A stretch of 5,732 nt of DNA, taken from Oxalobacteraceae bacterium. Its GTDB lineage: Bacteria; Pseudomonadota; Gammaproteobacteria; Burkholderiales; Burkholderiaceae_D. The notes under the pieces are model-generated. The model worked only from the letters and a program-made list of their open reading frames with translations. It was not told where the DNA came from and made no database searches. The translations under genes and the position numbers were made by a program. Each line of letters opens with the position of its first letter. Positions within the stretch are counted from its first letter, which is position 1. Positions 1 to 5,732 of the stretch are shown here, one piece after another. The stretch is taken from contig CANGFL010000104.1 in NCBI GenBank assembly GCA_947453015.1, positions 1 to 5,732 of the forward strand, in the 5' to 3' direction.

Positions 1-444
1 GCCGTCGCTGAAAAAGAGCAACCGCAACTCATCATTTTAGGTAAGCAGGCGATTGACGATGATTGCAATCAAACCGGTCAAATGCTGGCTGCGCTTCTTG
101 GTTGGCCGCAGGCGACCTTTGCTTCCAAAGTAACTGTCGATGGTGACAAAGCGACTGTTACTCGCGAAGTGGATGGTGGACTTGAAACGATTTCGCTAAC
201 GTTACCTGCCATCGTGACGACTGATTTGCGTTTGAATGAGCCACGTTATGTGACTCTGCCAAACATCATGAAGGCGAAGAAAAAAACACTCGATGTGATT
301 CAACCCGATGCTTTGGGTGTGGATGTCACACCGCGCTTAAAAACGCTCAAAGTTTCCGAGCCGGCTAAACGTTCAGCGGGCACCATGGTGCCGGATGTCG
401 CAACACTGGTTGCGAAGTTGAAGAACGAAGCAAAAGTCATCTGA
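1..444 (+). CDS. etfB: Electron transfer flavoprotein beta subunit, 5'-truncated
   Basis: The reading frame is open from base 1 to the TGA at 442-444, giving the last 147 residues; the start lies upstream of the window (the family is usually about 250 aa). EtfB pairs with EtfA as a cytoplasmic heterodimer that takes electrons from acyl-CoA and related dehydrogenases. Two family signatures are visible. The nucleotide (AMP) binding segment [14 protein letters not shown] begins near base 40. The recognition loop follows at about bases 223-294, with [18 protein letters not shown]; the leucine encoded at 256-258 corresponds to the anchor leucine that docks into partner dehydrogenases in studied ETFs. 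The frame shows no interruption. The etfA gene follows 21 bases later, and a dehydrogenase gene follows that, which fits an electron-transfer operon. The identification is firm; only the N-terminal portion is unseen. Confidence 0.97.
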   Translation, partial: AVAEKEQPQLIILGKQAIDDDCNQTGQMLAALLGWPQATFASKVTVDGDKATVTREVDGGLETISLTLPAIVTTDLRLNEPRYVTLPNIMKAKKKTLDVIQPDALGVDVTPRLKTLKVSEPAKRSAGTMVPDVATLVAKLKNEAKVI

Positions 445-465
445 ATATAACAAGGACACTACGTC

Positions 466-1395
466 ATGGCCGCACTTGTCATCGCTGAACACGATAATGC
501 CTCGCTCAAAGCGAGCACCCTCAACACCGTTACCGCCGCTGTTCAATGTAGCAATGAAGTTCATATCTTAATTGCAGGTCACGACTGTGCTGCGGCAGCG
601 GCGGCAGCGGCGCAGATTGCAGGCGTGACTAAAGTATTGATCGCTGAAGGTGCGCAATTTGCTGATGGTCTGGCTGAAAATATTGCTGAGCAAGCGCTGG
701 CGCTAGCTTCTAACTATTCACATGTACTCGCACCAGCTACGGCTTACGGCAAAAATATTCTTCCGCGCGTAGCCGCTCGTTTGGATGTGGGTCAGATTTC
801 AGAAATCACTAAGGTCGATTCACCTGACACCTTTGAGCGTCCGATTTATGCCGGTAATGCCATCGCTACGGTGCAATCGATTGATGCGATTAAAGTCATT
901 ACTGTTCGTGCTACAGGTTTTGATGCAGCAGCTACGGGTGGCTCGGCAGCGATAGAAAAAATTACGGCAGTAGCTGACTCAGGAAAATCAGCCTTTGTTT
1001 CGCGCGAGTTAGCGAAGTCGGATCGTCCAGAACTCACTGCTGCAAAAATTATTGTTTCTGGTGGGCGCGGTATGGGCTCGGCTGAAAATTTTAAAATTCT
1101 CGAACCACTCGCCGACAAGCTTGGTGCTGCTATGGGCGCATCGCGTGCCGCTGTTGATGCAGGTTATGTGCCGAATGATTGGCAAGTCGGACAGACAGGC
1201 AAAATCGTTGCTCCTCAGTTGTATATCGCCGTAGGTATTTCTGGTGCGATTCAACATTTGGCGGGTATGAAAGATTCAAAGACGATTGTTGCCATCAACA
1301 AGGATGCGGAAGCACCCATATTCAGCGTAGCTGACTATGGACTGGTGGGTGATTTGTTTGAAGCCATACCAGCACTAGTAAAAGAACTCGGTTAA
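466..1395 (+). CDS. etfA: Electron transfer flavoprotein alpha subunit
   Basis: This complete 309-aa protein matches the usual EtfA/FixB length. It is the FAD-carrying partner of EtfB and relays electrons from acyl-CoA dehydrogenases to ETF:quinone oxidoreductase. The N-terminal ETF domain covers roughly residues 1-185 and the C-terminal FAD-binding domain roughly 190-309. In the latter the hallmarks are SGGRGMGSAENF (198-209, with R201), GASRAAVDAGY (224-234), QTGKIVAPQLYIAVGISGAI (243-262) followed by Q263 and H264, and AINKDAEAPIFSVADYGLVG (276-295). The ATG at 466 is preceded by AAGGA at 452-456 with a 9-base spacer, and the N-terminus MAALVIAEHD is typical. It lies 21 bases after etfB and 44 before the dehydrogenase. 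One oddity is a run of eight alanines at residues 42-49, coded by a 9-bp tandem duplication at 592-609. The role is certain as to family; the physiological dehydrogenase partners are inferred. Confidence 0.98.
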   Translation: MAALVIAEHDNASLKASTLNTVTAAVQCSNEVHILIAGHDCAAAAAAAAQIAGVTKVLIAEGAQFADGLAENIAEQALALASNYSHVLAPATAYGKNILPRVAARLDVGQISEITKVDSPDTFERPIYAGNAIATVQSIDAIKVITVRATGFDAAATGGSAAIEKITAVADSGKSAFVSRELAKSDRPELTAAKIIVSGGRGMGSAENFKILEPLADKLGAAMGASRAAVDAGYVPNDWQVGQTGKIVAPQLYIAVGISGAIQHLAGMKDSKTIVAINKDAEAPIFSVADYGLVGDLFEAIPALVKELG

Positions 1396-1439
1396 ACAAT
1401 TAATTCCCTTCTCGGTTAGCAGAATCTTCAGGAGTTCTA

Positions 1440-3230
1440 ATGAGCTACGTCGCACCTTTAAAAGATATGGCGTTCGTCATGAACGAGTTGGCGGGGCTGG
1501 AAGCCATTAGCCAATTACCCGGCTGCGAAGATGCGACGCCTGAAACGGCTGAAGCCGTGCTGGAAGAAAATGCAAAATTTTGTTCAGAAGTCGTCGCACC
1601 TCTGAATTGGGCAGGGGATTGCGCGCCAAGCAGTTGGCATGGCGGCGAAGTAAAAACGACGCCCGGATTTAAAGAAGCATTCAAAGCTTTTGGCCAAGCA
1701 GGTTGGCAAGGTGTGCAGCATCCGGTTAATTACGGTGGTCAGGGTTTACCTAAGTTGTTAGCCACTCCCTGTATCGAAATGTTGAACTCAGCGAATCTTT
1801 CATTCGCACTATGTCCGTTGTTGACTGATGGTGCCATCGAAGCGTTGATGACAGCAGGCACCGATGCACAAAAAAACTTGTACCTAGAAAAATTGATTTC
1901 GGGTCAATGGACTGGCACGATGAATTTGACCGAGCCACAGGCGGGTTCTGATTTGTCATTAGTGCGTTCACGTGCAGTGCCGGAAGCGGATGGCACGTAC
2001 AAAGTTTTTGGTACCAAAATTTACATTACCTACGGCGAGCATGATATGGCTGAGAACATCATCCATCTCGTGCTGGCACGCACGCCAGACGCACCAGAAG
2101 GTGTGAAAGGTATTTCACTGTTCATCGTGCCTAAATTTCTCGTCAAAGCGGATGGCAGCTTAGGCGATAGAAATGACGTGCATTGCGTATCGATTGAACA
2201 CAAGCTCGGTATCAAAGCCAGCCCCACCGCTGTTTTGCAATATGGCGATCACGGTGGTGCAATTGGTTATTTAGTGGGACAAGAAAATCGCGGCTTAGAG
2301 TACATGTTCATCATGATGAACGCTGCGCGTTTTGCAGTAGGCATGCAAGGTATCGCGGTGGCCGAGCGCGCGTATCAAAAAGCAGTCGGCTATGCGCGTG
2401 ATCGTGTTCAATCGCGCGACCTCGCAGGCTCTGCGGGTCCGGTGGCGATCATTCATCACCCTGATGTAAAACGTATGCTGATGTCTATGCGCGCTCAAAC
2501 AGAAGCGGCCCGTGCATTGTCGTATGTGACGGCGGCTGCTTTCGACGCTGCTCATCATCACGCTGATGAGGCAACACGCAAAGTCAATCACGCCTTCTAT
2601 GAATTCATGGTGCCTATCGTTAAAGGTTGGTCGACTGAGATGTCGATTGATGTTGCATCGACCGGTGTACAAGTGCACGGTGGTATGGGCTTTATCGAAG
2701 AAACGGGCGCTGCACAGCATTATCGCGACGCACGTATCTTGACGATTTACGAAGGTACGACCGCGATTCAGGCGAATGATTTGGTAGGTCGTAAAACCCT
2801 GCGTGATGGTGGTGAGCTGGCAAAAAATTTACTCAGCCAAGTTGCGGCGACAGCGGCTGAGTTAACCAGTTCCGGCAATGCCGAGTTGGTAGCGATTGGT
2901 CAGCGCCTGGCTGCGGCGAGTGCCGATCTGAAGAGTATCGTTGAATTTATCGCGGCGAATGGCAAGGCTGACATCAAAGCTGCCTTTGCAGGTAGCGTGC
3001 CTTATCTGAAAATCGCAGGCATCGTGTTTGGTGGTTGGCAGATGGCGCGTGCCGCGAAGATCGCGACTGCCAAATTAGCTGAAGGCGGCGGTGATGCCTC
3101 TTTCTACAAAGCGAAGATCGCTACGGCGCGTTTTTTTGCTGATCATTACCTGAGTACTTCTTCCGCGGCACGGATTTCGGTGGTTGAAGGTAGTGCAGGT
3201 GTGTTGGCGCTCGCTGACGAACAGTTTTAG
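1440..3230 (+). CDS. Acyl-CoA dehydrogenase, long DmdC-like type with extra C-terminal domain
   Basis: A 596-aa FAD-dependent acyl-CoA dehydrogenase, longer than the ~380-aa classical enzymes because of an added C-terminal domain (about residues 465-590). The order is a short N-terminal extension (about 1-35), the alpha and middle domains with TEPQAGSD (164-171) near the flavin, the FAD-domain segment GVQVHGGMGFIEE (409-421), and ILTIYEGTTAIQANDLVGRK (433-452). E438 in YEGT is the likely catalytic base that removes the alpha proton. This architecture is shared with 3-methylmercaptopropionyl-CoA dehydrogenase (DmdC) and with many proteobacterial fatty acyl-CoA dehydrogenases, so substrate cannot be read from sequence; a medium- or long-chain acyl-CoA is at least as likely as the sulfur compound. 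The ATG has AGGAG at 1430-1434 with a 5-base spacer. Its position directly after etfBA suggests those proteins are its electron acceptor. No frameshift or missing motif is seen. Confidence 0.95.
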   Translation: MSYVAPLKDMAFVMNELAGLEAISQLPGCEDATPETAEAVLEENAKFCSEVVAPLNWAGDCAPSSWHGGEVKTTPGFKEAFKAFGQAGWQGVQHPVNYGGQGLPKLLATPCIEMLNSANLSFALCPLLTDGAIEALMTAGTDAQKNLYLEKLISGQWTGTMNLTEPQAGSDLSLVRSRAVPEADGTYKVFGTKIYITYGEHDMAENIIHLVLARTPDAPEGVKGISLFIVPKFLVKADGSLGDRNDVHCVSIEHKLGIKASPTAVLQYGDHGGAIGYLVGQENRGLEYMFIMMNAARFAVGMQGIAVAERAYQKAVGYARDRVQSRDLAGSAGPVAIIHHPDVKRMLMSMRAQTEAARALSYVTAAAFDAAHHHADEATRKVNHAFYEFMVPIVKGWSTEMSIDVASTGVQVHGGMGFIEETGAAQHYRDARILTIYEGTTAIQANDLVGRKTLRDGGELAKNLLSQVAATAAELTSSGNAELVAIGQRLAAASADLKSIVEFIAANGKADIKAAFAGSVPYLKIAGIVFGGWQMARAAKIATAKLAEGGGDASFYKAKIATARFFADHYLSTSSAARISVVEGSAGVLALADEQF

Positions 3231-3269
3231 TTTATTCGCGGTGAGTGCAGCGGCTGTTTAAATTTTAGA

Positions 3270-3686
3270 TTAGCCGTAAGCACCACCGGTCAGCATCAGA
3301 TCGAAGGCGCGCGCGATAACAGTCAGTAGTAGTGTCGCTCCGTAAAAAAGATTCAACACCATCATCGCTGGAATCGGCCAGTGACTGTCTGTTTTGATGT
3401 CTGATTCAGCGTTGTACTTCTCATCCCATTTTTCATCCGGCGTCAGACCAATCACGAAAGTCTCCAGGCTCGCCACCAGTAGCGAGAGCACCGCAGGTGC
3501 GGCGTAGGCCAGCAGTAGCCAGTCGGAATGCAGAGCAAATAAAAGTCCGGAAGCCGGTAAGCTGGCCGCATGCAGCCAACCCCAACGATCTTTCATGCCA
3601 TGTAAATAAAATCGGTGTAGGCCTGCACCACCCAAAACGAGTGCGAGTACCGTTGCTAAGGCTTTGCTTTTAAACGTGGAATTCAT
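3270..3686 (-). CDS. TM2-domain membrane protein of unknown function
   Basis: A 138-aa protein on the reverse strand, start codon at 3686-3684 and TAA at 3272-3270. The N-terminus carries a TM2-like signature: a lysine-containing start (KSKALATVLALVLGG, residues 6-20), then GGAGLHRFYLHG (19-30), resembling the G-x-G-x-H-R-F-Y-L/G-x hairpin of TM2 proteins. Hydrophobic stretches at about 9-27, 43-77 and 104-128 suggest three or four membrane segments, separated by a charged loop around residues 82-103 (DEKWDEKYNAESD). There is no cleavable signal peptide evident. The ribosome binding site is weak: the bases before the ATG are A-rich without a GGAG core. It is convergent with the acyl-CoA dehydrogenase gene (39-base gap) and divergent from the rpsP operon. 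The function of such proteins is not established, and neighbours give no clear clue. Confidence 0.82.
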   Translation of the reverse strand: MNSTFKSKALATVLALVLGGAGLHRFYLHGMKDRWGWLHAASLPASGLLFALHSDWLLLAYAAPAVLSLLVASLETFVIGLTPDEKWDEKYNAESDIKTDSHWPIPAMMVLNLFYGATLLLTVIARAFDLMLTGGAYG

Positions 3687-3968
3687 TTATTTTTGCTTCG
3701 AGAGGAGGGTGCGATCTAACTTTGTTGCTAAATTTAAAATTCACGGGCGATGCTTACGCTCGCGGTGGCGGCAGTGTGCACTGTCCCGCTGGTGATGGCA
3801 AATTGGCTGAGTCGGCACCCGAAATCTCGTGAAACTTGCCCGCATAAGGTGAAAATCCACAATAAATCAGCGACTTCCCGCATTTTGGCTTGTCCCCTCA
3901 GGGTGAAAAACGCTATAATCGCGGTCTTTTTTCGTGTCCGTATTTCCCCCTTTTTGGTAGAGAAAATT
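3687..3968. other. Divergent intergenic region between the TM2 gene and rpsP
   Basis: These 282 bases separate the leftward TM2 gene from the rightward ribosomal operon. The right end holds the rpsP promoter and a pyrimidine-rich leader. The left part has an A+T-rich patch (3729-3741) and an imperfect inverted repeat at 3768-3789. Short direct repeats occur: CCCGCAT at 3839-3845 and 3877-3883, and GGTGAAAA at 3848-3855 and 3902-3909. An open frame from 3750 runs into rpsP in phase, but its translation resembles no protein I know and it is not called as a gene. No convincing promoter for the leftward gene was found by eye. Confidence 0.6.
3890..3919 (+). promoter_or_regulatory. Probable sigma-70 promoter of the rpsP-rimM-trmD-rplS operon
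   Basis: A perfect -10 hexamer TATAAT lies at 3914-3919. A -35 match TTGTCC (4 of 6) lies at 3890-3895, with an 18-base spacer. Transcription would begin near 3926, giving a leader of about 43 bases before the rpsP ATG. The bases just after the -10 (CGCGG) are G+C-rich, as in promoters of ribosomal genes that are turned down by ppGpp and DksA in E. coli; that regulation is inferred here, not shown. The position at the head of a ribosomal operon supports the call. Confidence 0.75.
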
Positions 3969-4220
3969 ATGGTTGTTATTCGTTTATCCCGTGGTGGTGC
4001 AAAGAAGCGCCCTTTTTACAATATCGTTGCTACTGATTCGCGCAATCGCCGCGATGGCCGCTTTATTGAGCGTATCGGTTATTACAACCCAGTCGCTTCT
4101 GGCGCAGCTCAGCCTTTCAGCATCGACCAGCAGCGTTTGACTCACTGGCAAAGCGTTGGCGCGCAATTGTCGCCAACAGTCCAGCGCTTAATCAAAACCG
4201 TCGGCAAGCAAGCTGCCTGA
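3969..4220 (+). CDS. rpsP: 30S ribosomal protein S16
   Basis: An 83-aa protein beginning [20 protein letters not shown], the unmistakable N-terminus of S16, a 30S subunit protein that binds 16S rRNA and helps early assembly. Further family features are the basic segment [17 protein letters not shown] (25-41) and [12 protein letters not shown] (64-75). Length is normal for the family (about 80-90 aa). The frame stays open upstream to 3750, but the homologous protein starts exactly at the ATG at 3969, and the promoter at 3890-3919 lies inside the upstream extension, so the short start is right. The Shine-Dalgarno is weak (GGTAGAG at 3956-3962) after a U-rich leader. It is the first gene of the operon; rimM follows after 7 bases. 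Confidence 0.97.
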   Translation: MVVIRLSRGGAKKRPFYNIVATDSRNRRDGRFIERIGYYNPVASGAAQPFSIDQQRLTHWQSVGAQLSPTVQRLIKTVGKQAA

Positions 4221-4227
4221 TTTGACG

Positions 4228-4764
4228 ATGTCGGGTACTCCGGGAATCCCGGTTCCCGATGATCTGGTTTTGGTGGCCCATGTAACGGGTGCCTATGGTC
4301 TGGCAGGTTGGGTCAAGTTGAAGCCTTATTCGGATGATGCGGGTGCTTTGGTGCACGCAAAAACTTGGTGGCTAGACAAACCTGAACTGCGCGATGTGGA
4401 TGTACTTCAGGTGCGATCGCAAGGCGAAGATCTGGTGGCGCAGTTGATGGGTGTAGTCGATAGAAATTCAGCTGAGGCGCTCAAAGGCGCAACAGTGCAA
4501 GTGAGACGGGCGCATTTCCCGCCACTTGATGATGGAGAGTTTTACTGGATCGATCTGATCGGCCATACGGTTGAAAATCTCCGAGGTGAATCGCTCGGTG
4601 AAGTCACCGGTCTGATGGATAACGGCGCGCATCCTATATTGAGAGTCGCGGTTCCGGGTTCAGAAAAGGCCCACGAACTACTAATTCCCTTTGTGGACCA
4701 GTTCGTTACTTCAGTCGATTCAGCAGCAAAAAGAATACAGGTGGATTGGGAGCGCGATTACTAG
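4228..4764 (+). CDS. rimM: 16S rRNA processing / ribosome maturation factor RimM
   Basis: A 178-aa protein of the usual RimM length. RimM binds S19 and the 30S head and is needed for efficient 16S rRNA maturation. The N-terminal RimM barrel carries [20 protein letters not shown] (residues 16-35). The linker region has [16 protein letters not shown] (97-112), including the conserved aromatic pair Y106-W107 implicated in S19 binding in E. coli. The C-terminal PRC-barrel ends with [14 protein letters not shown] (151-164) and IQVDWERDY (170-178). The ATG at 4228 is chosen; an in-frame TTG at 4222, two codons upstream, is possible but less likely. Neither has a recognisable Shine-Dalgarno, and a G+C-rich inverted repeat covers the first codons, so low translation is plausible. 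It sits 7 bases after rpsP and 22 before trmD. Confidence 0.95.
   Translation: MSGTPGIPVPDDLVLVAHVTGAYGLAGWVKLKPYSDDAGALVHAKTWWLDKPELRDVDVLQVRSQGEDLVAQLMGVVDRNSAEALKGATVQVRRAHFPPLDDGEFYWIDLIGHTVENLRGESLGEVTGLMDNGAHPILRVAVPGSEKAHELLIPFVDQFVTSVDSAAKRIQVDWERDY
4231..4259 (+). promoter_or_regulatory. Possible mRNA hairpin over the first codons of rimM
   Basis: Two nested inverted repeats fit one stem. TCGGG (4231-4235) pairs with CCCGA (4255-4259), and CCGGG (4240-4244) pairs with CCCGG (4248-4252) around a 3-base loop, with an internal loop between. An alternative pairing is CGGGAA (4241-4246) with TTCCCG (4253-4258). Either would place structure right after the rimM start codon, where it could slow initiation. 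The effect is inferred; part of the signal may be chance from glycine and proline codons. Confidence 0.35.
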
Positions 4765-4775
4765 CTCTCGGTTCT

Positions 4776-4780
4776 GGAGG
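4776..4780 (+). promoter_or_regulatory. Shine-Dalgarno that fixes the trmD start
   Basis: GGAGG at 4776-4780 stands 6 bases before the ATG at 4787. The open frame extends upstream to 4691 inside rimM, and an in-frame GTG at 4781 directly abuts the site, too close to be used. The site therefore selects ATG 4787, which also matches the N-terminus of TrmD proteins. Confidence 0.85.
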
Positions 4781-4786
4781 GTGGGC

Positions 4787-5539
4787 ATGCAGTTTGATGT
4801 GATTTCGCTCTTTCCTGAAATGTTTTCGGCACTGACGTCATCGGGGATTACTCGACGAGCGTTTGAGCAAAAACGATGTGAGCTGTCTTTGTGGAATCCG
4901 CGAGATTTCACCAGTGATAATCATCGTACAGTGGATGATCGGCCGTATGGCGGTGGTCCTGGAATGGTGATGATGGCTGCTCCGCTGGAATCAGCCATCA
5001 CTGCGGCAAGTCAGCGGCAGTTAGCGTTGGGTTTACCTAAGCCTAAAGTGATTTATATGTCGCCTCAGGGTGTGCCACTCAATCATGCACGGGTGATGGC
5101 GCTGACAGAAGCGGCAGGATTAGTGGTTTTGTGTGGTCGTTACGAAGCAGTAGATCAGCGTTTGATCGATCGTTGCGTAGATGAAGAAATCAGCTTAGGC
5201 GATTTCGTTTTGTCTGGTGGTGAAATACCGGCCATGGCATTGATGGATGCAGTGATCAGGCAGTTGCCAGGTGTGTTGCATGACGATGCATCGGCAGTGG
5301 AAGACAGTTTTGTGAATGGTCTTCTCGATTGTCCGCACTACACGCGACCCGAGATATATGAAGATACTAGTGTGCCTGCTGTACTGTTAGGCGGGCATCA
5401 TGCAGAAATAGAAAAATGGCGGCGAGAGCAAATGCTCGATGCCACCCAGCGTAAGCGCCCTGATTTACTCGCTAAGGCGCGCGCAGCAGGATTGCTGACC
5501 AAGGCTGATGAAGCCTTTCTTAAGCAGAGCAGTACGTAG
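4787..5539 (+). CDS. trmD: tRNA (guanine-N1-)-methyltransferase TrmD
   Basis: A 250-aa protein, close to the 255 aa of E. coli TrmD. It transfers a methyl group from S-adenosylmethionine to N1 of G37 beside the anticodon, preventing +1 frameshifting; it acts as a dimer in the cytoplasm. The SPOUT-type trefoil-knot core is complete: [14 protein letters not shown] (50-63), MSPQGVPL (91-98), [11 protein letters not shown] (115-125), then [18 protein letters not shown] (133-150). By alignment with the E. coli protein, R158 and D173 correspond to catalytic R154 and D169, the latter in [19 protein letters not shown] (171-189). The C-terminal tRNA-binding part has [14 protein letters not shown] (202-215). 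The start is ATG 4787, supported by GGAGG and by the [14 protein letters not shown]-terminus. It follows rimM by 22 bases; rplS begins 135 bases downstream. Confidence 0.98.
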   Translation: MQFDVISLFPEMFSALTSSGITRRAFEQKRCELSLWNPRDFTSDNHRTVDDRPYGGGPGMVMMAAPLESAITAASQRQLALGLPKPKVIYMSPQGVPLNHARVMALTEAAGLVVLCGRYEAVDQRLIDRCVDEEISLGDFVLSGGEIPAMALMDAVIRQLPGVLHDDASAVEDSFVNGLLDCPHYTRPEIYEDTSVPAVLLGGHHAEIEKWRREQMLDATQRKRPDLLAKARAAGLLTKADEAFLKQSST

Positions 5540-5576
5540 TTTGAAGTCAGTAGTGATTTGATTGTAGTTCGACGAG

Positions 5577-5604
5577 GGGCAGTTAAGCTTTTCAAATGCT
5601 GCCC
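5577..5604 (+). other. Inverted repeat in the trmD-rplS gap
   Basis: GGGCAG (5577-5582) and CTGCCC (5599-5604) form a perfect 6-bp stem around a 16-base A+T-rich loop. No run of T follows, so it does not look like an intrinsic terminator, and rplS must be transcribed. It could protect or mark an mRNA end, or affect transcription between trmD and rplS; this is inference. Confidence 0.4.
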
Positions 5605-5617
5605 TGTTATGTGTAAT
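5589..5617 (+). promoter_or_regulatory. Possible internal promoter for rplS
   Basis: TGTAAT (5612-5617) matches the -10 consensus at 5 of 6 bases. TTTTCA (5589-5594) matches the -35 at 4 of 6, with a 17-base spacer. Transcription would start near 5624, about 50 bases before rplS. The unusually long gap for this otherwise tight operon makes an internal promoter reasonable, but matches of this quality also occur by chance in A+T-rich sequence. Confidence 0.3.
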
Positions 5618-5674
5618 TCATCCTCTACCGGGCATAGTAGTTATTAGCGCCGGCACGATGCAAAGGAGCAAACC

Positions 5675-5732
5675 ATGGATCTGATCCAACAACTAGAGCA
5701 AGAAGAAATTACCCGTCTGGGTAAGAACATCC
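5675..5732 (+). CDS. rplS: 50S ribosomal protein L19, 3'-truncated
   Basis: Only the first 19 codons are in the window: MDLIQQLEQEEITRLGKNI. This is the N-terminus of bacterial L19, a 50S protein at the interface with the 30S subunit, and it closely resembles Burkholderiales versions. The ATG at 5675 has a strong Shine-Dalgarno, AAAGGAG at 5662-5668, with a 6-base spacer. Its place after trmD matches the conserved rpsP-rimM-trmD-rplS order. The 135-base gap after trmD and the strong site suggest L19 is made at a higher rate than RimM. The rest of the gene, normally about 115-130 codons, lies beyond the window. Confidence 0.93.
   Translation, partial: MDLIQQLEQEEITRLGKNI

Noticed and set aside
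2295..2720. 141-aa open frame on the - strand inside the dehydrogenase gene
   Set aside because: It lies wholly antisense to a well-conserved gene and its translation has no recognisable domain; it is best explained as a shadow of codon bias.
3231..3269. Possible terminator between the convergent genes, including CAGCGGCTG
   Set aside because: The palindrome leaves no usable loop and no T-run follows on either strand.
3703..3708. AGGAGG on the + strand, a strong Shine-Dalgarno-like hexamer
   Set aside because: No suitably spaced start codon with an open frame follows; it is probably chance in the region upstream of the - strand TM2 gene.
3750..3968. Open frame that would add 73 residues to the N-terminus of S16
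   Set aside because: S16 starts exactly at the ATG at 3969, the added residues resemble no known protein, and a strong promoter with its -10 at 3914-3919 lies inside the extension.
4222..4227. TTG at 4222 as the rimM start
   Set aside because: An ATG stands two codons downstream and no ribosome binding site favours the TTG. It remains possible but changes only two residues.
4691..4786. Upstream extension of the trmD frame by 32 residues
   Set aside because: It lies inside the rimM coding sequence, and the TrmD family N-terminus and the GGAGG site both point to ATG 4787.
5628..5653. CCGG...CCGG inverted repeat just before rplS
   Set aside because: Only four base pairs with a long loop; too weak to call a structure or an L19 leader element.

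Overview
This window looks like ordinary chromosome from a betaproteobacterium, most likely of the order Burkholderiales. The case rests on the S16 (rpsP) and L19 (rplS) protein sequences, which read like Burkholderiales versions, and on moderate GC content with proteobacterial Shine-Dalgarno sites. A genus cannot be named from what is visible. I see no mobile element, CRISPR array, rRNA, tRNA or phage gene, and no sign of recent transfer.

Left block (1-3230, + strand): the 3' part of etfB, complete etfA, and a complete acyl-CoA dehydrogenase of the long (~600 aa) DmdC-like type. The gaps are short (21 and 44 bases) and etfA and the dehydrogenase have clear ribosome binding sites, so this is a likely operon. 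The dehydrogenase oxidises an acyl-CoA and passes electrons to the EtfAB flavoprotein, which delivers them towards the quinone pool through ETF:quinone oxidoreductase, which is not in this window.

Middle (3231-3968): a small TM2-type membrane protein gene on the - strand, convergent with the dehydrogenase gene and divergent from the ribosomal operon. A 282-base intergenic region follows, carrying a good sigma-70 promoter (TTGTCC, 18-base spacer, TATAAT) just before rpsP.

Right block (3969-5732, + strand): the classic rpsP-rimM-trmD-rplS operon. It encodes ribosomal protein S16, the 16S maturation factor RimM, the tRNA m1G37 methyltransferase TrmD, and the start of ribosomal protein L19. The order is the same as in Escherichia coli. 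The likely starts of rpsP and trmD lie well inside the longest open frames, and the rimM start is probably ATG 4228. The layout suggests unequal expression within the operon: rimM has no visible Shine-Dalgarno and a possible hairpin over its first codons, while rplS has a strong site and a 135-base leader that may hold its own promoter and a hairpin.

I did not find a previously undescribed system here. The findings are modest regulatory and contextual points.
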